Part shown: positions 8,667 through 17,347 of the stretch, piece after piece
How positions within the stretch are numbered: position 1 is the first letter of the stretch
Layout of the letters: each line of letters begins with the position of its first letter
From: JBCBXA01 sp039816825
Lineage (GTDB): Bacteria > Pseudomonadota > Alphaproteobacteria > Rhizobiales > Rhizobiaceae
Length of the DNA stretch: 51,742 bases
Reading direction: 5' to 3'
Assembly (NCBI GenBank): GCA_039816825.1
Contig: JBCBXA010000012.1
Span: forward strand, 1 to 51,742
Notes under the pieces: model-generated
What the model saw: the letters and a program-made list of their open reading frames with translations, nothing else
Told to the model about the DNA's origin: nothing
Databases searched by the model: none
Position numbers and translations under genes: made by a program

Positions 8667-9682
8667 GCCAGCCCTCCAACGGCCTTCTGAATGGTCGCAC
8701 TGGCCCCGCGGTCCTGAACTTCGATCAGCGTCTGCATGACGGCAATCCGGACGGCCACGCCCATTTCCACCTGCTCACTGATGACGCTTTGCGGCCCGTC
8801 TGCCACGTCCGACGCGATCTCGACGCCACGGTTCATGGGGCCGGGATGCATCACAAGCGCATCTGGCTTGGCGGCGCGCAGGCGCTCCCTGGTCAGGCCA
8901 AAAAAGTGAAAATACTCCCGCTCCGAGGGCACAAAGCTGCCTTCCATGCGCTCCCGCTGCACGCGCAACATCATCACAACATCCGCATCCTCAAGACCCG
9001 CTGCCATGTCTGAGAACACATCGACGCCCATCTCTGAGACGCCGCTGGGCATAAGAGTGGAGGGGCCAACCAGACGGATTTTCGCGCCCAGCTGCCCGAG
9101 TGTGATGATATTGGACCGGGCTACGCGGCTGTGCAGAACGTCGCCACATATGGCCACCGTCAGCTCGTTAATGTCTCCCTTATGCCGCCGGATGGTCAGC
9201 GCATCGAGGAGGGCTTGGGTGGGATGCTCGTGCTGCCCGTCACCAGCATTGATCACGGCACAATTCACCTTGCGGGCGATCAGGCCAATGGCTCCGGCAT
9301 GATTGTGGCGCACGCAGAGCAGATCGGGCTGCATGGCATGCAGCGTGCCAATCGTGTCGAGAAGGGATTCGCCCTTACTGACAGAGGAATGGGCGACTGC
9401 CATATTCACGACATCGGCGCCCAGGCGTTTTCCTGCGATTTCGAAGGATCCCTGTGTTCGCGTGGAGGCCTCGAAAAACAGGTTGATCTGGGTTCGACCC
9501 TTCAGAACCGGTTCTCGCTTCCGCTGTTCCCTCGAAAGTCGAACGGCTGCCTCACCGCGGTCGAGCAGGAAGAGGATATCCTCGCGGGACAATCCTTCAA
9601 TGGACAACAAATGAGGGTGGTTGAAGCGATGACCCGCCGGGGTGCGGTGGGTGATGACCGGTTGGGCGGTGGGTTTGCTCAT
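8663..9682 (-). CDS. pyrB: Aspartate carbamoyltransferase catalytic subunit
   Basis: Catalyses carbamoyl phosphate + aspartate to carbamoyl aspartate, the committed step of pyrimidine synthesis. The carbamoyl-phosphate motif FFEASTRTQGSFEIAGKRLG, followed by HEHPTQALLDALT and GDVLHSRVARSN, is diagnostic. I chose the ATG at 9682 (MSKPTAQPVITHRTP, 339 residues), which fits the family; an in-frame ATG at 9751 would add 23 residues of unconvincing sequence. The stop overlaps the PyrC'-like gene by 4 nt. No pyrI regulatory-subunit gene is adjacent, as expected for the class A ATCase that pairs with a DHOase-like partner. Confidence 0.96.
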   Translation of the reverse strand: MSKPTAQPVITHRTPAGHRFNHPHLLSIEGLSREDILFLLDRGEAAVRLSREQRKREPVLKGRTQINLFFEASTRTQGSFEIAGKRLGADVVNMAVAHSSVSKGESLLDTIGTLHAMQPDLLCVRHNHAGAIGLIARKVNCAVINAGDGQHEHPTQALLDALTIRRHKGDINELTVAICGDVLHSRVARSNIITLGQLGAKIRLVGPSTLMPSGVSEMGVDVFSDMAAGLEDADVVMMLRVQRERMEGSFVPSEREYFHFFGLTRERLRAAKPDALVMHPGPMNRGVEIASDVADGPQSVISEQVEMGVAVRIAVMQTLIEVQDRGASATIQKAVGGLA

Positions 9683-9838
9683 AAAGGGCCGTCTTATGAG
9701 CGGATCATGGATCGAGCAAGGGGAGAGAAGGGCTCTTCGATCAGTGTCCACCGGCAGTTAACCCTAACAGAGGGTAAACAAATGAGTGCCTACCCAACCC
9801 ATCATGCCGCCAATAGATTGGAGTGGAAGGAGAACGCT

Positions 9839-10132
9839 ATGCGCTGGTTGTTGATTGCTTGGTTTGCACCTTTGGCCATCTTTTGGGGCTGGCTCGGACT
9901 CGCCTATGTGGATGCGTGGCCATCTTCCATCTTCTTCAGCCGTGTTCTCTACGACAATGTGTTCGTCGTTTACGAGCAGATGACAGGTCTCGGTGAAGCG
10001 CAACTGATCAGCTATCTGGCCAAGATATGCGTGATCGACAGTCTGATTGTCCTGGGCATCTACGCTTTCCGTCGCCGCAAGCAGATCCGCAGCTGGTGGG
10101 TCGCGCGCAGACCGTCGCAGGCGACTGCCTAG
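9839..10132 (+). CDS. Small inner-membrane protein, DUF6105-like
   Basis: 97 residues from the ATG at 9839, preceded by a good ribosome-binding site (GGAAGGAG, about 6 nt upstream). It has an N-terminal hydrophobic segment (WLLIAWFAPLAIFWGWLGLA), a middle soluble loop, a second hydrophobic segment (VIDSLIVLGIYAF) and a basic C-terminus (RRRKQIRSWWVARR). This layout and the late FRRRK motif match, from memory, the DUF6105 family of Hyphomicrobiales, whose function is unknown. The 3' end overlaps ruvX by 4 nt in a convergent arrangement. It is divergent from pyrB across a 156-nt gap. Confidence 0.8.
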   Translation: MRWLLIAWFAPLAIFWGWLGLAYVDAWPSSIFFSRVLYDNVFVVYEQMTGLGEAQLISYLAKICVIDSLIVLGIYAFRRRKQIRSWWVARRPSQATA

Positions 10133-10614
10133 GAGTGACCCGTACGCAGGTGCCGCAATCGATCCAGCGCGCCTTGTAGAATGTGCGCTGCAGCGGCCGC
10201 ATCAATCCGTTCGGCTCGCTTTGCACGGCTCATATCAGCCTCCAGCATGCTTCTCTCGGCGGCGATCGTGGAAAGCCGTTCATCCCAGGCAATAAACGGG
10301 AGTTCGGTTCTCGCGGCCATATTCCGAATGAAGGCGGCCGTGGCCTGGGCCCGTGGCCCGACTGACCCGTCCATATTGACTGGCCAGCCTATGACAAAGC
10401 CAATGGCATCATTTTCAGCTGCAAGGGTCAGAAGAGCCTCTGCGTCCTGGCCAAACTTTCGTCGTGTCAGCGTCTCCCGCGCAGAAGCCACCGATTGCAG
10501 ACCATCGCTCACCGCGATGCCAATGGTTTTGGTGCCCAGGTCGAGTCCGATCAGTCGGCCGGTGCCGGTTGATGCGCTGGCCGCAAAATCCTCGATCTCC
10601 ACTTTACCGGGCAT
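10129..10614 (-). CDS. ruvX: Putative pre-16S rRNA nuclease YqgF/RuvX
   Basis: RNase H-like fold protein of 161 residues. YqgF is required for 16S rRNA 5'-end maturation in E. coli and is also annotated as a Holliday junction resolvase. The first catalytic Asp is D25 in GLDLGTKTIGIAVSD. The GWPVNMDGS loop, the AWDERLSTIAAE motif and the final ERIDAAAAAHILQ motif (last catalytic Asp) are all present. It is divergent from the UPF0173 hydrolase across 89 nt. Confidence 0.93.
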   Translation of the reverse strand: MPGKVEIEDFAASASTGTGRLIGLDLGTKTIGIAVSDGLQSVASARETLTRRKFGQDAEALLTLAAENDAIGFVIGWPVNMDGSVGPRAQATAAFIRNMAARTELPFIAWDERLSTIAAERSMLEADMSRAKRAERIDAAAAAHILQGALDRLRHLRTGHS

Positions 10615-10703
10615 GGTTTTGGCCAGCGTGAAAAGTGGAGTAATGAGCAGAACGTAAGAAGGCGGTCGCGGCGGCGGTCCGGCATGTCGGCAGGGGAAAC
10701 ATC

Positions 10704-11405
10704 ATGAAAATCATTTGGCTGGGCCACTCAGCGTTTCGGATCGAGAATCAAGACGCCGTAATTCTTGTCGACCCCTTCCTGCGCGACAACCCGTCCTTTC
10801 CATCGGAGCATTTCGATACGGCCACGGCCGGAGCGACGCATATCGCCGTCACCCACGGGCACTCTGACCATGTGGGCGACACGGTGGAAATCGCGAAAGC
10901 CACCGGCGCCACCGTCATCTGCAATTTCGATCTGGGTCAGATTTTTTTGCATCAGGGTGTGGAGAGCGTCGATCTTGCCGGGACTGGTGGAACGCTGACC
11001 TTTGACGGTTTCACGGTCACCTTTGTTGATGCCCGCCATTCCGCCGCCTTGATGGTTGATGGTGTGAGCCATGCATCTGGCAGTGCGAACGGTCTCGTTT
11101 TCCATTTTGCTGCGGGCCACTCGGTCTATCATATGGGCGACACCGACATTTTCGGCGACATGGCGCTGATCAATGAGCTCCACAAACCCAAAATCGGGCT
11201 CGTACCCATCGGCGACCGGTTCACCATGGGCCCGGCGGTCGCGGCCATGGCCTGTCGCCGCTATTTCGATTTCGATACCATCATTCCATGCCACCACAGC
11301 AGCTTTGACGTGCTCTCAGGCAAGCCCGGTGACTTCAAGACTGCGATGGAAGACCAGGAAGACCGTGTACACGTCTGTGAGGTCGGGGAAGTGCTGAACG
11401 TCTAA
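10704..11405 (+). CDS. UPF0173 metal-dependent hydrolase
   Basis: Metallo-beta-lactamase-fold protein of 233 residues with the THGHSDHVGDT metal motif and the DARHSAALMVDG, YHMGDTDIFGDM and PIGDRFTMGP segments of the UPF0173 family. No signal peptide, so cytoplasmic. The physiological substrate of this family is not established. The start ATG at 10704 follows AGGGG by about 9 nt. It is often found beside gatC/ruvX in alphaproteobacteria, as here. Confidence 0.93.
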   Translation: MKIIWLGHSAFRIENQDAVILVDPFLRDNPSFPSEHFDTATAGATHIAVTHGHSDHVGDTVEIAKATGATVICNFDLGQIFLHQGVESVDLAGTGGTLTFDGFTVTFVDARHSAALMVDGVSHASGSANGLVFHFAAGHSVYHMGDTDIFGDMALINELHKPKIGLVPIGDRFTMGPAVAAMACRRYFDFDTIIPCHHSSFDVLSGKPGDFKTAMEDQEDRVHVCEVGEVLNV

Positions 11406-11504
11406 CTCGACCGTGCACCTTGCCCGCTTTTGATCCCGCGCTTATAGCGAGCGCAGAGGCGCCTGACGCGCTGCTTATCTTCCTCGTTTCCTACGGAGTG
11501 TCCT

Positions 11505-11792
11505 TTGTCAGTCGACAGTGCCACAACCAAGCGCGTCGCGCATCTGGCCCGTATCGCCCTGAATGATGCCGATGCAGAGCGCATGACCAGCGAACTCAAC
11601 GCCATTCTCGGGTTTGTAGAACAGCTTGAGGAAGTGGACGTGGAGGGTGTCGAACCCATGACCTCGGTGGTCGCGACGGCCATGAAGAAGCGGGAAGACG
11701 GCGTGACGGACGGCGGAAAGTCCGCCGATATTGTCGCCAACGCTCCGGCCAGTGAAGATCACTTCTTCATGGTCCCCAAAGTCATCGAATAG
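11505..11792 (+). CDS. gatC: Asp/Glu-tRNA(Asn/Gln) amidotransferase subunit C
   Basis: GatC (95 residues) stabilises GatA in the GatCAB complex, which converts Glu-tRNA(Gln) and Asp-tRNA(Asn) to the amidated forms. The family signature TKRVAHLARIAL is at the N-terminus and the conserved VEGVEPMTSV and RED(G) motifs follow. The start is a TTG at 11505, supported by GGAG at 11495-11498 (6-nt spacing) and by alignment of the N-terminus; no in-frame ATG would keep the conserved helix. gatA follows after 11 nt. The gap 11406-11504 upstream shows nothing certain. Confidence 0.95.
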   Translation: MSVDSATTKRVAHLARIALNDADAERMTSELNAILGFVEQLEEVDVEGVEPMTSVVATAMKKREDGVTDGGKSADIVANAPASEDHFFMVPKVIE

Positions 11793-11803
11793 AGATCAGC
11801 GCC

Positions 11804-13294
11804 GTGACCGAAATGACCGAATTGACCGCTCTGACCATTGCTGGCGCGCGTGAGAAGCTGGCCGCGAAAGAAATCACCGCGACTGAGCTTACCGAAGCCT
11901 ATCTGGCGGCCATTGAGGCCGCCAACCCAGCCATCAACGCCTACATTGAAGTCACCGCAGACAATGCCCGCCATTGGGCTGGCATTTCAGACCAGAAGTT
12001 CGCCAAAGGCGAGGCAGGTGCGCTCGAGGGCATTCCGCTCGGCATCAAAGATCTGTTCGCCACGGAAGGTGTGCATACGCAAGCCGCCTCGCACATCCTC
12101 GATGGTTTCAAGCCTCGGTATGAATCCACGGTCACGCAAAACCTTTGGGACGATGGTGCCGTGATGCTGGGCAAACTCAATATGGACGAGTTTGCCATGG
12201 GTTCATCCAATGAAACCAGCTACTACGGTGATGTTATTAATCCTTGGCGTGAAGATGGTTCCGAGGCCAAGCTGGTGCCCGGCGGTTCTTCTGGTGGCTC
12301 GGCCGCTGCCGTTGCCGCTCAGCTTTGCGCGGGCGCGACGGCGACCGATACGGGTGGTTCCATCCGACAGCCTGCAGCGCTCACGGGGACCGTTGGCATC
12401 AAGCCAACCTATGGGCGCTGTTCGCGCTGGGGCACGGTGGCCTTTGCCTCATCGCTGGATCAGGCTGGCCCCATCACCCGCGATGTGCGCGATGCGGCGA
12501 TCCTGCTTAAGAGCATGGCGTCTGTCGATTCCAAGGACACCACCAGTGTTGATCGCCCTGTGCCGGATTATGAAGCGGCCATCGGCCAGTCCGTCAAAGG
12601 CCTCAAAATCGGTATTCCTAAGGAATATCGCATTGATGGCATGTCGCCTGAGATCGAGAAGCTTTGGCAGCAGGGCATCGACTGGTACCGGGACGCCGGT
12701 GCGGAGATCGTTGATATATCGCTGCCCCACACGAAATACGCACTCCCGGCGTACTACATTGTGGCGCCTGCCGAAGCGTCTTCGAATCTCGCGCGCTATG
12801 ACGGCGTTCGTTACGGTCTCCGCGCTCAGGGCGACGACATCATCGACATGTATGAGAAAACGCGCGCTGCTGGCTTTGGCGACGAGGTCAAGCGGCGCAT
12901 TCTCATCGGCACCTATGTGTTGAGCGCCGGCTACTATGACGCCTACTATTTGCGCGCTCAGAAGGTTCGCACGCTCATCAAGCAGGACTTTGAGACCGTG
13001 TTTGCTGACGGGGTCGACGCTATTTTGACCCCCGCCACACCAGGGGCTGCGTTCGCCATTGGTGACGAGGCTATGAAGTCTGATCCAGTTCAGATGTATA
13101 TGCAGGACGTCTTCACCGTGACGGTGAACATGGCCGGTCTGCCGGGAATTTCTGTACCTGCAGGGCTGTCTGAGAGCGGCTTGCCACTGGGCCTTCAGTT
13201 GATTGGCCGCGCTTTTGACGAGGAAACGCTTTTCCGCAGTGCCGAGATCATTGAGGACGCGGCTGGAAGCTTCTTTCCGAAGGCATGGTGGTGA
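11804..13294 (+). CDS. gatA: Asp/Glu-tRNA(Asn/Gln) amidotransferase subunit A
   Basis: Amidase-signature glutaminase subunit of GatCAB; it releases ammonia from glutamine for GatB. The Ser-cisSer-Lys triad is visible: K82 in GIPLGIKDLF, S162 in VPGGSSGGS, S186 in DTGGSIRQP, with the spacing seen in characterised GatA proteins. Start is GTG at 11804; an ATG three codons later (11813) is equally possible. It is in an operon with gatC, but gatB lies about 4.6 kb away, beyond the VWA gene and bufferin operon. Confidence 0.97.
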   Translation: MTEMTELTALTIAGAREKLAAKEITATELTEAYLAAIEAANPAINAYIEVTADNARHWAGISDQKFAKGEAGALEGIPLGIKDLFATEGVHTQAASHILDGFKPRYESTVTQNLWDDGAVMLGKLNMDEFAMGSSNETSYYGDVINPWREDGSEAKLVPGGSSGGSAAAVAAQLCAGATATDTGGSIRQPAALTGTVGIKPTYGRCSRWGTVAFASSLDQAGPITRDVRDAAILLKSMASVDSKDTTSVDRPVPDYEAAIGQSVKGLKIGIPKEYRIDGMSPEIEKLWQQGIDWYRDAGAEIVDISLPHTKYALPAYYIVAPAEASSNLARYDGVRYGLRAQGDDIIDMYEKTRAAGFGDEVKRRILIGTYVLSAGYYDAYYLRAQKVRTLIKQDFETVFADGVDAILTPATPGAAFAIGDEAMKSDPVQMYMQDVFTVTVNMAGLPGISVPAGLSESGLPLGLQLIGRAFDEETLFRSAEIIEDAAGSFFPKAWW

Positions 13295-13377
13295 AAATCA
13301 CCAACAGACTGCTCTGGATTACGCTAGGGAAAGTGATTAGCCTGCTCTGAAGTTCATTTTGAATGTCAGAGGTGGCC

Positions 13378-15036
13378 ATGCTTTCATTCCGTTCAATCAG
13401 ATACACCCTCTTTGGCGGCTGCATGTGTGCGGCCCTTGTGCCCTCGGCAGCTTTTGCTGAGCAGGCCATTATCGTTCTGGACGGGTCCGGTTCGATGTGG
13501 GGCCAGATCGACGGCAAGAACAAGATCGTCATTGCCAAAGAAACGGTGGGGACGGTTCTGCAGTCATTTCCGGCCGAGCGCGAGCTTGGATTAATCGCCT
13601 ATGGCCACCGGGAGAAAGGCAATTGCGCGGATATTGAAGAGCTGGTGCCCGTAGGGTCTGCCACGGCTGGCGCGATTGCAGACGCCGTCAACGGCATCAA
13701 CCCTAAGGGCAAGACGCCTCTTTCTGCATCGGTGAAGCTTGCTGCTGAAAAGCTGCGCTATACGGAGGAGAAGGCAACCGTTGTTCTTATCACCGATGGC
13801 CTTGAGACCTGCGAAGCCGACCCGTGCGCGCTCGCTAACGAGTTGGAGCAGGCAGGAATTGATTTCACCGCCCATGTGGTCGGCTTTGGCCTGACCGAGG
13901 AAGAGGGCAGGCAAGTGGCCTGCATCGCCGAGAACACGGGTGGTATCTACAAACAGGCGACAGATGCCGGCGCTTTGGCTGAAGCGCTGCAGGAGACCGT
14001 CGTCGCTCAGGCAACAGAACCGGAGCCTGAACCGGAACCCAAGCCTGCTGAGCTTGAGGTGAACCTCCTGCTCAATGCCGAATTGGCCGAAGGCCAGGAC
14101 GAGGATATTGAGAGTGCGCGGTTTGAAATCATTCCGCTGATCAATGGCGAACCGGTTGGCGGATCTACGGTTCGCTTTGGCGACAAGCTTAAGGAAAAGC
14201 TCGAGCCGGGTAGCTATGACATCACGCTCTCGGCTGGCCGCGCCGAGACCATCACGCGGGTTGAGGTGACGGCGGACCAGCTGGTCGAGCGGGATATGAT
14301 TCTCAATGCCGGCATCGTTGAAGTCCGCGTTCTGGATTCCGAAGGCGGCGCGAAAGTGGACGATGCCCGCTGGACCGTCGACCCTGCCAATGCGGCCGCT
14401 TTGACTGGGTATAATGGTGGCCAACCGGTCATCATTCCGGCCGGTCCATTCTCGGTGGAAGTCAACAATGGGCGTGCAGCCGCTTCCACCAGCGGACAGG
14501 TGGCTGCTGGTGCAACGGAGCTGGTGGAAATCGTAGCAGCTGCTGGGATAGCTAAACCCCGCGTCGTTTATGCTCCAGGTGGACCGGTTGTGTCCGACGG
14601 GCTGCGCATTGATATTATGAAGGCCAAGATGGACCTGCAGGGCAATCGCGAGGCCGTGCAAACGTCTTACACCAATGAGGACCAGTTTCTCGTACCACCT
14701 GGTGACTATGTCATCGTGGCATATGCCGGCTCGGCGACGGCGGAAGTGCCGGTAACCGTGTCGGCCAACGAGATGTCACCGGTCGACGTGGTTCTCAACG
14801 CAGGCGTCGCGTTTCTGAATGTGCCTGGTCTGCGCTCCCTCGAAATTCAGGATGCTGCGCCCAACATTGAAGGCAATCGGCAGAGGTACACCACCTCCTA
14901 CAATGAAGAGACCACCTACGTGCTGCCCGCCGGCGAATATCGAGCCTACGTCTACTATCCAGAAGATGGCGGCGAAAAAGAACAGGCATTCACTGTGGTG
15001 GCCGGGCAGCGGGTTGAAGTCTCAGTGACGCAGTAG
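13378..15036 (+). CDS. Secreted VWA-domain protein with repeated beta-sandwich domains
   Basis: 552 residues from the ATG at 13378, preceded by AGAGG with 5-nt spacing (an ATG at 13363 lacks this). A signal peptide ends at about AAFA-EQ. A von Willebrand A domain follows at once, with the MIDAS motif DGSGSMWG and a conserved LITDGLETC segment that probably forms a disulfide with other Cys (C in KGNCAD, CEADPC, VACIAE). A Glu/Pro linker (TEPEPEPEPKPAE) leads into a C-terminal half of about 360 residues made of repeated 80-100-residue beta-rich modules, each with an internal LxPGxY/LPAGEY-type turn and a (I/V)LNAG motif near module boundaries. This is a periplasmic or surface metal-dependent adhesion or scaffold protein of unknown role. 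It is convergent with bufD, 6 nt apart. Confidence 0.85.
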   Translation: MLSFRSIRYTLFGGCMCAALVPSAAFAEQAIIVLDGSGSMWGQIDGKNKIVIAKETVGTVLQSFPAERELGLIAYGHREKGNCADIEELVPVGSATAGAIADAVNGINPKGKTPLSASVKLAAEKLRYTEEKATVVLITDGLETCEADPCALANELEQAGIDFTAHVVGFGLTEEEGRQVACIAENTGGIYKQATDAGALAEALQETVVAQATEPEPEPEPKPAELEVNLLLNAELAEGQDEDIESARFEIIPLINGEPVGGSTVRFGDKLKEKLEPGSYDITLSAGRAETITRVEVTADQLVERDMILNAGIVEVRVLDSEGGAKVDDARWTVDPANAAALTGYNGGQPVIIPAGPFSVEVNNGRAAASTSGQVAAGATELVEIVAAAGIAKPRVVYAPGGPVVSDGLRIDIMKAKMDLQGNREAVQTSYTNEDQFLVPPGDYVIVAYAGSATAEVPVTVSANEMSPVDVVLNAGVAFLNVPGLRSLEIQDAAPNIEGNRQRYTTSYNEETTYVLPAGEYRAYVYYPEDGGEKEQAFTVVAGQRVEVSVTQ

Positions 15037-15042
15037 CGGAGA

Positions 15043-15603
15043 CTAGGTGCGACCGCCTAAGAGGCGGTCCACCGACAACGCGCCTGCACCTTTAATGACA
15101 AGCACCAGCAGCAGGAAGATCCAGAGAGCTCGCTGATCCATGATGAGAGAACCCGAGAAGCGGTCGAACAGCGCGCCGGTGGTTTCCGCGTCCACTTTAT
15201 GGACGGCCACATCCACATAGCTCTGAACGATCACAAATATGATCATGCCAAGCGAAGCTGCTCGGGTGAACAGGCCAATGATGATCAGGGCCGGCAGAAT
15301 GAACTCTGCCCATGTGCCTGCATAAACGACGGCGTCCACGTAGAAGGGGACGTTGTCGACGTTGAAATCGTAGGCAAGCATTCCTTGCTCACCCAGGATT
15401 GAGAAATAGGCTCCGGATTTCAGGCTGAGAAAGCCAAAGACCCCATCCTGGATCTTCACCTGCGCTGAGTTCCAGTAGTAGAGCGCCAGAACAGCCGCGA
15501 ATACAAAGCGAGCGGCGCTTGGCAGCAGCCAGTCGCCGGCTGCACGCTGGGTGGTGTCGAACACGCCGTCGTGCAGGCGCTGAATGGGGGTGTAGAAAGC
15601 CAT
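15043..15603 (-). CDS. bufD: DoxX-family membrane protein of the bufferin operon (BufD-like)
   Basis: 186 residues from the ATG at 15603 (MAFYTPIQRLHDGVFD), with four hydrophobic segments (FVFAAVLALYYW, FILPALIIIGLFTRA, LGMIIFVIVQSYVDVAVH, ALWIFLLLVLVIKGAG), the DoxX fold. The start follows the bufC stop after one nucleotide (TAA-A-ATG). DoxX proteins accompany DUF2282-DUF692-DUF2063 genes in bufferin loci, where the fourth gene is called bufD. The function of BufD is unclear to me; a redox or quinone-linked role is speculative. Gene symbol is given by operon context. Confidence 0.85.
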   Translation of the reverse strand: MAFYTPIQRLHDGVFDTTQRAAGDWLLPSAARFVFAAVLALYYWNSAQVKIQDGVFGFLSLKSGAYFSILGEQGMLAYDFNVDNVPFYVDAVVYAGTWAEFILPALIIIGLFTRAASLGMIIFVIVQSYVDVAVHKVDAETTGALFDRFSGSLIMDQRALWIFLLLVLVIKGAGALSVDRLLGGRT

Positions 15604-15604
15604 T

Positions 15605-16423
15605 TTAGTCTCTTTGGGTATGAATGTCGGGTGCGCCAAGCGTCTGAAAAGCCTCGCTTTGCAACAGTGTCGCGATAGCTGAAGATGGGTCGAAAGCCGG
15701 GTCAGCTTCCATGGCAGCGCCGAGCGCTTCTGCGAGGGTTTGCCCTGCGAGCAGGCTGCCGAAGAATTGTTCGAGAGCTCTATCCAGCCCCAAAACCTGC
15801 ACGGCGTAGCCCTGGCGCGTCACAAGCGCGGGCTGTGGAGCGGTGAAATCGCTTTGCCCTGTCGGCCACGCGAAACGGGCGTTGAACAGATCGACAACGG
15901 AATGTTCGCTCGGAATGAGCAGGGTTGATGGAGCGGCTTTGAAGGCCTGCTCCATCAGCTGTTCCGGCGGAAGGCTGCCAATATCTTCTGGGGCGAGAGG
16001 CGTGCTGTCGGCTGCGTGGTAGGATTTCAGCCATGCCAGTTCGAGGCGGGCTACATCGGGCAGGAAAGGCAGTTCGCTCAACGCTGGCAGCTTAGCCAGG
16101 AAGTCGGGGAAGGCGCCGCCATAGCGTTGCATCATGGGAGATGTTGGCGGGTTGCGCGCAACAAATGCCCGGGCAAGCCGAGAAAACGTCTCATCGCCCA
16201 GCAAAGCCAGAACGGATGGAAAAGCAGACTTCAGCGCCTCCATCAGACTCACGATGACGTTGTTGCGGTACACCGAGAAGCGTTTGGGCGCGTCTGCCCC
16301 ATGCTTTCCAACGCCGCCTGGAGACGGGAGGTCGGGATCGATGATCGCCTCGGCAAACGCTGCTGTGCGGTCGTCCCAACCTACCAGCATCTGGAAGCCA
16401 GATTTCTTCACTTCAGCCAGCAT
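15605..16423 (-). CDS. bufC: DUF2063 protein of the bufferin operon (BufC-like)
   Basis: 272 residues from the ATG at 16423 (MLAEVKKSGFQMLVGWDD), overlapping the bufB 3' end by 11 nt. The N-terminal DUF2063 domain is recognisable by RFSVYRNNVIVSLMEAL, FPSVLALLGDETFSRLA, ARNPPTSPMMQRYG and the FLPDVARLELAW segment. The C-terminal part is helical (LEQFFGSLLAGQTLAEAL). DUF2063 proteins are the usual partners of DUF692 enzymes and are thought to deliver or recognise the precursor peptide, by analogy with MbnC and MbnB. The alternative start at 16390 would lose little. Confidence 0.9.
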   Translation of the reverse strand: MLAEVKKSGFQMLVGWDDRTAAFAEAIIDPDLPSPGGVGKHGADAPKRFSVYRNNVIVSLMEALKSAFPSVLALLGDETFSRLARAFVARNPPTSPMMQRYGGAFPDFLAKLPALSELPFLPDVARLELAWLKSYHAADSTPLAPEDIGSLPPEQLMEQAFKAAPSTLLIPSEHSVVDLFNARFAWPTGQSDFTAPQPALVTRQGYAVQVLGLDRALEQFFGSLLAGQTLAEALGAAMEADPAFDPSSAIATLLQSEAFQTLGAPDIHTQRD

Positions 16424-17318
16424 GACGAAGCTCGGGTGCCGGCGCGCGGGACAGGTGCTGCTGCACCCGTTCAACTTCGTCGTTCAGAACCGCCCAAGCC
16501 GGCACATCATTGTCCCATTCGATCAGGGACGGAACAGCGCCAGCATGCGATAGCGTTCGGTCATACAGCGTCCAGACATCGGCGTGGACAGGCCGGTCGT
16601 GGGCATCAATCAGCAGGCGGTCGCCATCGTCATCGGCATCTTCCGCATGCCCTGCAAGGTGAATTTCTTGCACCAAGTGTAGCGGATAGGCGTCGATATA
16701 GTCTTCCGCAGACGTCTTATGGTTGGTGGCCGAAACGTAGACATTGTTGACGTCAAAAAGCAGTCCGCAGCCGGAGCGCGCTGCGATTTCAGCCATGAAA
16801 GTGCCTTCCTCCCAAGTGGATTCGGAGAAGGTCACATAGGTTGAGGGGTTCTCGATCAGGACCTGGCGACCCAGAAAATCCTGCATCTGGCTGACGTGCT
16901 CAACCACCCGGGCGAGCGTTTCATCTGTGTAGGGTAAAGGCAGCAGGTCGTTGTAGAAAACGTCTGTGTGCGTAGACCAGGCAAGGTGCTCGGAGACCAT
17001 GGCTGGTTCGTAAATCTCGACAAGGCGCTTGAAGCGGGCCAAATGGTCCTCGCTGAGAGCGCCCGCCGAGCCGATGCTCATGCCAACGCCGTGCAGCGAA
17101 ATGGGGTATTTGTCTCGGATGGCGCGTAGCTGCGCGTGGGGCATGCCGCCCGCGCCCATATAGTTTTCGGCGTGAACTTCGAAGAAGCCGACATTCGCCG
17201 ATGTTTCGAGAATGTCGCCCACATGTTCAGCCTTGAGGCCGGCACCAGCGCCGGAGAGGGGGCGCTGGTGGAGCGAGGCGCCGGAAGGCACGGTGATGTC
17301 CAAAACAGTCTGGGTCAT
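16413..17318 (-). CDS. bufB: DUF692/MNIO enzyme, bufferin maturase (BufB-like)
   Basis: 301 residues. The ATG at 17318 is preferred because GGAGG (17326-17330) lies 7 nt upstream; the ATG at 17324 is only one base from it. This is a multinuclear non-heme iron oxidative enzyme on a TIM-barrel fold, related to MbnB and TglH. Expected motifs in order: GAGAGLKAEH, FFEVHAENYMG, SLHGVGMSIG, MVSEHLAWS, IENPSTYV, LLFDVNNVYVSATNH, EIHLAGHAED, LIDAHDRPVH and SLIEWDNDVPAW, which contain the His/Asp/Glu/Asn ligands of the iron centre. In bufferin systems this enzyme oxidatively modifies cysteines of the precursor. It lies 29 nt downstream of the precursor gene and overlaps bufC. Confidence 0.93.
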   Translation of the reverse strand: MTQTVLDITVPSGASLHQRPLSGAGAGLKAEHVGDILETSANVGFFEVHAENYMGAGGMPHAQLRAIRDKYPISLHGVGMSIGSAGALSEDHLARFKRLVEIYEPAMVSEHLAWSTHTDVFYNDLLPLPYTDETLARVVEHVSQMQDFLGRQVLIENPSTYVTFSESTWEEGTFMAEIAARSGCGLLFDVNNVYVSATNHKTSAEDYIDAYPLHLVQEIHLAGHAEDADDDGDRLLIDAHDRPVHADVWTLYDRTLSHAGAVPSLIEWDNDVPAWAVLNDEVERVQQHLSRAPAPELRHAG

Positions 17319-17347
17319 GTCCATACCTCCCGGAGCTTCACAATGCC

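Noticed and set aside
13591..14661. 356-codon - strand frame opposite the VWA gene
   Set aside because: Shadow frame; composition follows the VWA codons in reverse and no family is recognisable.
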